A DNA stretch of 64,000 bases from assembly GCF_052113205.1 (NCBI RefSeq), contig NZ_JBFRCU010000022.1, forward strand, positions 18,596 to 82,595, in the 5' to 3' direction. The notes beneath the pieces were generated by a model. That model ran no database searches. It was not told where the DNA came from and worked only from the letters and a program-made list of their open reading frames with translations. This document shows positions 59,142 to 64,000 of this stretch, piece after piece (position 1 is the first letter of the stretch; every line of letters starts with the position of its first letter). Source of the DNA: Inquilinus sp052113205. Lineage in GTDB: Bacteria > Pseudomonadota > Alphaproteobacteria > DSM-16000 > Inquilinaceae. The translations under genes and the position numbers were made by a program.

Positions 59142-59975
59142 TTAAACCTCCGCCGCCTCGCTGTTGCGCGGCGCGGCCGGCATGCCGATGGCGTGATAGC
59201 CGGCGTCGACATGGTGCACCTCGCCGGTGACGCCGGTCGACAGCGGCCCCAGCAGATACAGGGCGGCACCCCCGACCTCGTCGAGGGTGACGTTTTTGCG
59301 CAGCGGGCTGTTCTGCTGGTTGAAGCGGAACACGTAGCGGGCGTCGCCGATGGCGCTGCCGGCCAGGGTGCGCATTGGCCCGGCGGAGATGGTGTTGACC
59401 CGGATCCCCTGCGGGCCCAGATCGGCCGCCAGGTAGCGCACGCTGGCCTCCAGCGCCGCCTTGGCCACGCCCATGACGTTGTAGTTCGGCATCACCCGCT
59501 CGGCGCCGAGATAGGTCAGCGTCAGCAGGCTGCCGCCATCCGGCATGATCGCCGCCGCCCGCTTCGCCAGCGCGGTGAAGCTGTAGCAACTGATCCGCAT
59601 GGTGCGGCTGAAGTTCTCGGCCGTGGTGTCGAGGTAGCGGCCCTTCAGCTCTTCCTTGTCGGAATAGGCGATGGCGTGGACCAGGAAGTCGATCGACCCC
59701 CATTCCGCGCCCAGCCGGTCGAACAGCGCGGCGATCGACGCCTCGTCCTCGACGTCGCAGGGCGCCAGGAAGCTGGCGCCGATCGACTGGATCAGCGGCT
59801 CGACCCGCTTGCGGAAGGCGTCGCCCTGATAAGTGAAGGCCAGCTCGGCCCCCTCGCGCGCCAGCACCGAGGCGATGCCCCAGGCGATCGAATGGTTGTT
59901 GGCGACGCCCATGATCAGGCCGCGCTTGCCGGCCATCAGGCCGGTGCCGCGGCGTTCGGTCGGTGAGGTGGTCAT
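59142..59975 (-). CDS. fabI: enoyl-[acyl-carrier-protein] reductase (NADH)
   Basis: 277 residues of the FabI short-chain reductase type: GVANNHSIAWGIA cofactor motif, the catalytic pair in TYLGAERVMPNYNVMGVAKAALE (Tyr-x6-Lys pattern), and FabI-type end. Reduces enoyl-ACP in the last step of each fatty acid elongation. The start at 59975 overlaps the fabB stop (ATGA), so translation is coupled. A second ATG 13 codons on (MAGKRGL) is also possible. Third gene of the fabA-fabB-fabI operon. Confidence 0.92.
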   Translation of the reverse strand: MTTSPTERRGTGLMAGKRGLIMGVANNHSIAWGIASVLAREGAELAFTYQGDAFRKRVEPLIQSIGASFLAPCDVEDEASIAALFDRLGAEWGSIDFLVHAIAYSDKEELKGRYLDTTAENFSRTMRISCYSFTALAKRAAAIMPDGGSLLTLTYLGAERVMPNYNVMGVAKAALEASVRYLAADLGPQGIRVNTISAGPMRTLAGSAIGDARYVFRFNQQNSPLRKNVTLDEVGGAALYLLGPLSTGVTGEVHHVDAGYHAIGMPAAPRNSEAAEV

Positions 59976-61189
59976 GCAGCGTACCGCTTGAAGGCGAGCG
60001 TCGCGTTGGTCCCGCCGAAGCCGAAGCTGTTGGAGAGGACCGTGGTCAGCCCGGCATTGTCGATCCGTTGCCGCACGATCGGGAAACCCTCCGCGGCCGG
60101 GTCGAGATTTTCGATGTTGGCGCTGGCGGCGATGAAGTCGTGCTTCATCATCAGCAGGCTGTAGATCGCCTCATGCACCCCGGCGGCGCCGAGCGAATGG
60201 CCCGACAGCGACTTGGTCGAGCTGATCTTGGGCGCCGTGTCGCCGAACACCTCGCGGATCGCGCCCAGCTCGGTGACGTCGCCGACCGGGGTCGAGGTGC
60301 CGTGGGTGTTGATGTAGTCGACCGGGCCGTCCACCGTCGCCATCGCCTGGCGCATGCAGCGCACCGCGCCCTCGCCGGAGGGGGCGACCATGTCATAGCC
60401 GTCCGAGGTGGCGCCGTAGCCGACCAGCTCGCCATAGATCTTGGCGCCGCGCGCCTTGGCGTGCTCCAGCTCCTCCAGCACCACGGTGCCGCCGCCGCCG
60501 GCGATCACGAAGCCGTCGCGGTCGCGGTCATAGGCGCGGCTGGCGCGCTCCGGCGTGTCGTTGAAGCGCGAGGAGAAGGCGCCCATCGAATCGAACAGCA
60601 CCGACAGGGTCCAGTGCAGCTCCTCGCCGCCGCCGGCGAAGACGATGTCCTGCTTGCCCCACTGGATCAGCTCGGCGCCGTTGCCGATGCAATGCGCCGA
60701 GGTCGAGCAGGCGGAGGAGATCGAGTAGTTCACGCCCTTGATCTTGAACGGCGTCGCCAGCGTCGCCGAATTGGTCGACGACATGCAGCGCGGTACCATA
60801 TAGGGGCCGATCCGCTTCGGCCCCTTCTCGCGGGTGATGTCGGCGGCGTCGACCTGGTTCGAGGTCGACGGCCCGCCGGAGCCCATGATCAGCCCGGAGC
60901 GCTCGTTCGAGACGTCGCTCTCCTCCAGCCCGGCATCGGCGATGGCCTGGGCCATGGCGATGTAGTTGTAGGCCGCGCCCGGGCCCATGAAGCGCAGGAT
61001 GCGCCGGTCGACATGGTCGGCCGGGTCCAGCTTGACCGTGCCGTGGACGTGGCAGCGGAAGCCCAGCTCCTTGTACTCCGGCGCTGCGACGATGCCGGAG
61101 CGGCCCTCGCGCAGGCTGGCGGTGACCTCGTCCTGGTTGTTGCCGATGCTCGACACGATGCCGAGCCCGGTGACGACGACGCGACGCAT
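59972..61189 (-). CDS. fabB: beta-ketoacyl-ACP synthase I
   Basis: 405 residues. The Cys-His-His triad lies in SSACSTSAHCIGNG, NTHGTSTPVGD and SGHSLGAAG. FabB elongates the cis-unsaturated intermediate made by FabA. The ATG at 61189 has GGAGA 7 bases ahead. The position between fabA and fabI is typical for alphaproteobacteria. Confidence 0.94.
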   Translation of the reverse strand: MRRVVVTGLGIVSSIGNNQDEVTASLREGRSGIVAAPEYKELGFRCHVHGTVKLDPADHVDRRILRFMGPGAAYNYIAMAQAIADAGLEESDVSNERSGLIMGSGGPSTSNQVDAADITREKGPKRIGPYMVPRCMSSTNSATLATPFKIKGVNYSISSACSTSAHCIGNGAELIQWGKQDIVFAGGGEELHWTLSVLFDSMGAFSSRFNDTPERASRAYDRDRDGFVIAGGGGTVVLEELEHAKARGAKIYGELVGYGATSDGYDMVAPSGEGAVRCMRQAMATVDGPVDYINTHGTSTPVGDVTELGAIREVFGDTAPKISSTKSLSGHSLGAAGVHEAIYSLLMMKHDFIAASANIENLDPAAEGFPIVRQRIDNAGLTTVLSNSFGFGGTNATLAFKRYAA

Positions 61190-61208
61190 GGTGGTTCTCC
61201 GCGGTTCG

Positions 61209-61745
61209 TCAGAACGCTTCGGTCGACGTGAACAGGCCGACCCTCAGATCCTTGGCCTCGAAGATGATCTTGCCGTCGCAGGCCACGCTGCCGTCGGCGA
61301 TGCCCAGCACCAGCTTGCGGTTGATCACCCGCTTCAGGTCCAGGCGATAGGTCACCAGCTTGGCGTCGGGCAGCACCTGGCCGGTGAATTTGACTTCGCC
61401 GGTCGACAGCGCCCGGCCTTTGCCCGGCGCCCCGGTCCAGCCCAGGTAGAAGCCCAGCAGCTGCCACAGCGCGTCGAGGCCCAGGCAGCCCGGCATCACC
61501 GGGTCGGCTTCGAAATGGCAGGCGAAGAACCACAGGTCCGGGCGGATCTCGAACTCGGCCACGGCCTCGCCCTTGCCATGGGCGCCGCCGTCGTCGTTGA
61601 TGGTGGTGATCCGGTCCATCATCAGCATGGGCGGCAGCGGCAGCCGGGCATTGCCGGGTCCGAACAGCTCGCCATGCGCACAGGACAGCAGGTCTTCGTA
61701 GGTGTAGCTCGATTTACCGGTCACGGCCGCGTTGGCGCCTTCCAT
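61209..61745 (-). CDS. fabA: 3-hydroxydecanoyl-ACP dehydratase/isomerase
   Basis: 178 residues. The hot-dog fold active site is visible in FFACHFEADPVMPGCLGLDALWQLLGFYLGW (catalytic His and downstream Asp). FabA forms both trans-2- and cis-3-decenoyl-ACP and so begins anaerobic-type unsaturated fatty acid synthesis. ATG 61745 is chosen over the longer frame because it fits the family and lies after a candidate promoter. Confidence 0.94.
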   Translation of the reverse strand: MEGANAAVTGKSSYTYEDLLSCAHGELFGPGNARLPLPPMLMMDRITTINDDGGAHGKGEAVAEFEIRPDLWFFACHFEADPVMPGCLGLDALWQLLGFYLGWTGAPGKGRALSTGEVKFTGQVLPDAKLVTYRLDLKRVINRKLVLGIADGSVACDGKIIFEAKDLRVGLFTSTEAF

Positions 61746-61764
61746 GGTCTCACCGACGCGCGCG

Positions 61765-61792
61765 ACTGTAGCGTTTTTTCGGATGGGCACAA
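61765..61792 (-). promoter_or_regulatory. candidate promoter of the fabA-fabB-fabI operon
   Basis: On the minus strand TTGTGC (61792-61787) and TACAGT (61770-61765) are 16 bases apart, reasonable -35 and -10 boxes. The start of transcription would be near 61758, giving a leader of about a dozen bases. Confidence 0.4.
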
Positions 61793-61925
61793 GTCCGAGC
61801 CCAGCGGCGCGACGGCTCTATGAATATAGATGGGCCCAATGGTCGCGGCGAACAGGCATTGCCTGCGACCCTCCGGCCCCCTAGCTTCGGGGATCACGGC
61901 ACCTTTCGGCGAAGTGGACGCGCGC

Positions 61926-63632
61926 ATGACCGTCTGGCGGACGACCCTCCTGGCCTCCTGTGTCGCGGCGACGGCGATGCTGCGGCCGCCGGCCGCCGAG
62001 GCCGCCACCGATCCGCGCACCGTCTCGGGCGCCTATCTCGCCGGCGCCCATGCGCTGGTCGCCCGCGACCTGTCCGCCGCCGGCCGCTTCTTCAGCCAGG
62101 TGCTGGCGACCGACCCGGACAACTTGGCGCTGCTGCGGCGCAGCTTCACCCTGACCCTGGCCGGCGGCGACGTCGACGGCGCCGCCAAGCTGGCCCAGCG
62201 CCTGGACACGGCCGACACCGCCGACCAGCTGGTCCGCATCACCCTGATCCTGCGCGACGCCAAGGCCGGCAAGTGGCGCGACGCCCTGACCCGGCTGAAG
62301 ACCATGGAGACGGCGGGCACCGCCAAATCGATCACGCCGATCATCGCCGCCTGGCTCCGGATTGGCGCCGGCGACGGCAAGGCGGCGCTGTCCAGCCTCG
62401 ACCCGATGCTGCAGCCGCCGCGGCCGGACGCGCTGTCGTCGATCCAGAAGGCGCTGCTGCTCGACTATCTCGGCGACCTCGACGGCGCCCAGAAGGCGTA
62501 TGAGGCGCTGGGCGACATGGGCGGCACGGTGCGGCTGGTCGAAGGGCTGGCCGGCGTCTACCAGCGCCAGGGCCAGCGCGACAAGGCGCGCCAGCTCTAT
62601 CGCAGCTTCACCGACCGCAATGGCGACAACCTGCTGCTGGAGCCGGCGATCCAGCGCCTGGACAAGGGCGACCGGCCGCAGCCGCTCATCGCCAGCCCGG
62701 CCGACGGTCTGGCCGAGGCGCTGTTCTACATCGCCAGCGCCGTCAGCCAGGACCGCGACGCCGAGGGCGGCGACACCGCCCTGATCTACACCCGCCTGGC
62801 GCTGTATCTGCGGCCCGACTTCCCGGTGACGCAGATCCTGCTGGGCGACGTGCTGTCCGGGCAGGACCAGTACCAGAACGCGATCGCCGCCTATGAAGCG
62901 CTGCCCGACGGCACCCCGGCCGGCTGGATGGCGCGGCTGCGCGAGACCCTGGCCTATGAAAGCCTGGAGCAGTTCGACAAGGGCATCGGCCTGGCCGCCG
63001 ACCTCGTGTCGGAGCGGCCGGACAGTCCGGCCGGCTATCTCCGCCTCGCCGACTTGTACCGGGCGAAGCAGGATTTCGCCTCGGCCGTCGTCGCCTATGA
63101 CGACGCGGCGCGCCGGCAGAAGCGGCTGGAGGAGGTCGACTGGACGTTCCTCTACCGCCGCGGCATCGCGCTCGAGCGCAGCGGCCGCTTCGACCGGGCG
63201 GAGCAGGATCTGCGCCGCGCCATCGGGCTGAACCCGGACCACGCCAACCTGCTGAACTACCTCGGCTATTCGCTGCTCGACCGCGGCAAGGACCTGCGGG
63301 AGGCGGAGGATCTGATCCGCAAGGCTGTCGACCAGTCGCCGAACGACGGCTACATCATCGACAGCCTCGGCTGGGTCTATTACCGCACCAACCAGATGGA
63401 AAAGGCGGTCGAGACGCTGGAGAAGGCGATCTCGCTGAAGCCCGAGGACCCGACCATCAACGACCATCTCGGCGACGCCTATTGGCGGGTCGGGCGCAAG
63501 CTGGAGGCGCGCTACCAGTGGGAGGCGGCGCTGCGCACCACCGAGGGCGACCCGCCGAAGGACAAGATCGAGGCCAAGCTGGCCAACGGCCTGCCCGCCG
63601 AGGAAGCCTCGACCCCGGTCAAATCGAACTGA
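61926..63632 (+). CDS. exported tetratricopeptide repeat protein
   Basis: 568 residues. Signal peptide ending AEAAT, then TPR helices throughout (AHALVARDLSAAGRFFSQVLATDPDNLALLRRSF; late part AIGLNPDHANLLNYLGYSLLDRG and AISLKPEDPTINDHLGDAYWRVG). The second half has the clearest repeats. The ATG at 61926 is preferred to 61830 because the signal peptide begins there. Probably a periplasmic scaffold for protein contacts. The stop lies 2 bases before the next gene, so it is cotranscribed with ispE. Confidence 0.85.
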   Translation: MTVWRTTLLASCVAATAMLRPPAAEAATDPRTVSGAYLAGAHALVARDLSAAGRFFSQVLATDPDNLALLRRSFTLTLAGGDVDGAAKLAQRLDTADTADQLVRITLILRDAKAGKWRDALTRLKTMETAGTAKSITPIIAAWLRIGAGDGKAALSSLDPMLQPPRPDALSSIQKALLLDYLGDLDGAQKAYEALGDMGGTVRLVEGLAGVYQRQGQRDKARQLYRSFTDRNGDNLLLEPAIQRLDKGDRPQPLIASPADGLAEALFYIASAVSQDRDAEGGDTALIYTRLALYLRPDFPVTQILLGDVLSGQDQYQNAIAAYEALPDGTPAGWMARLRETLAYESLEQFDKGIGLAADLVSERPDSPAGYLRLADLYRAKQDFASAVVAYDDAARRQKRLEEVDWTFLYRRGIALERSGRFDRAEQDLRRAIGLNPDHANLLNYLGYSLLDRGKDLREAEDLIRKAVDQSPNDGYIIDSLGWVYYRTNQMEKAVETLEKAISLKPEDPTINDHLGDAYWRVGRKLEARYQWEAALRTTEGDPPKDKIEAKLANGLPAEEASTPVKSN

Positions 63633-63634
63633 TC

Positions 63635-64000
63635 GTGGACGGCAAGGTCTGGTCCGGCACCGCGCCGGCCAAGGTCAATCTCTATCTCCACGTCGTCGGC
63701 AAGCGCGCGGACGGCTACCATCTGCTCGACAGCCTGGTGGTGTTCGCCGATGTCGGCGACCGGTTGACTCTGCAGCCGGCGGATGCGCCGCGCCTGACCG
63801 TCACCGGACCCTTCGCCGGCGCCATCCCGGCGGGCGACGACAATCTGGCGCTGCGCGCGGTGCGGCGCCTGGCAGCGGCGGTCGGGCGGCCGGACGGTAT
63901 CGCCGTCGCCCTCGACAAGCGGCTGCCGGTGGCGGCCGGGATCGGCGGCGGCTCGGCCGATGCCGCGGCAGTGCTTCGCGGCCTCGCCGTGCTGTGGGAC
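63635..64000 (+). CDS. ispE: 4-diphosphocytidyl-2-C-methyl-D-erythritol kinase (3' end outside window)
   Basis: 122 codons are visible from a GTG start at 63635. The opening APAKVNLYLHVVGKRADGYHLLDSL holds the conserved lysine and the substrate loop, and PVAAGIGGGSADAAAVL is the GHMP-kinase ATP loop, exactly the IspE pattern. Phosphorylates CDP-methylerythritol in the MEP route to isoprenoids. Starts 2 bases after the TPR gene. The rest runs beyond the right edge. Confidence 0.93.
   Translation, partial: MDGKVWSGTAPAKVNLYLHVVGKRADGYHLLDSLVVFADVGDRLTLQPADAPRLTVTGPFAGAIPAGDDNLALRAVRRLAAAVGRPDGIAVALDKRLPVAAGIGGGSADAAAVLRGLAVLWD

Overview
The window is a gene-dense, GC-rich (about 70% by eye) bacterial chromosome segment, most likely from an alphaproteobacterium of the Rhodospirillales/Azospirillum-Inquilinus kind. 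That placement is an inference. It rests on a SAM-II riboswitch in front of metZ, a fabA-fabB-fabI operon, a PreTA/M20/ABC pyrimidine operon and the style of the dispersed palindromic repeats. There are no phage genes, no insertion sequences and no CRISPR array. Four ambiguous bases occur (2094, 14113, 14755, 27091). The first three fall on third codon positions and do not change the residue (Ala, Pro, Gly). The one at 27091 leaves one AnmK residue unknown.

Layout. 1-1119: end of a CGNR/ABATE-type regulator and a glycolipid-binding-domain protein. 1226-10852: a reductive pyrimidine catabolism and uptake operon (preT, preA, an M20 amidohydrolase, and an NMT1-type ABC transporter) behind a near-perfect RutR-like operator. 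A Phd/PIN toxin-antitoxin pair sits between preT and preA, and a small lipoprotein gene follows preA. Dihydropyrimidinase is absent. 10899-18952: three consecutive minus-strand RTX-type proteins built from the same two modules (exact 423-bp and 237-bp periods) with one shared C-terminal secretion domain and no secretion ATPase nearby. 19209-22943: EamA exporter/Lrp regulator pair, recR, tRNA-Gly(CCC) and a glutamine-synthetase-family enzyme. 23179-31458: M2 dipeptidase, then a muropeptide-recycling-like cluster (serine hydrolase, anmK, peptide-type binding protein and two permeases without ATPases) and a GNAT protein.

31513-43961: SAM-II riboswitch and metZ, an SH3 protein, an AcrAB-type RND pump, a secreted protein of unknown function, a MoeB/ThiF-like enzyme overlapping a DsrE-like protein, cytochrome bd-type oxidase (short Q-loop, CIO-like) and a second Cys/Met-metabolism PLP enzyme. 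44041-48690: TetR regulator divergent from a three-subunit molybdenum hydroxylase of the PaoABC type. 48736-57521: a metal-resistance block: RcnA-type Ni/Co exporter and its CsoR/RcnR-family sensor with a G-tract operator between them, an OprB-like porin, and a chromate-resistance cluster (ATP-grasp protein, chrA, chrB, divergent superoxide dismutase-rhodanese fusion, and a stand-alone ChrB C-terminal domain). This block is bracketed by a remnant (48781-48862) and the intact copy (57626) of the same unknown gene, which suggests how it was acquired.

57626-64000: the unknown acidic-tailed protein, a PNPOx-fold protein, the fabA-fabB-fabI unsaturated fatty acid operon, a secreted TPR protein and the start of ispE, which runs off the window. 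Palindromic repeats of several families sit almost only in gene gaps, often between convergent genes, where they could end transcription from both sides.
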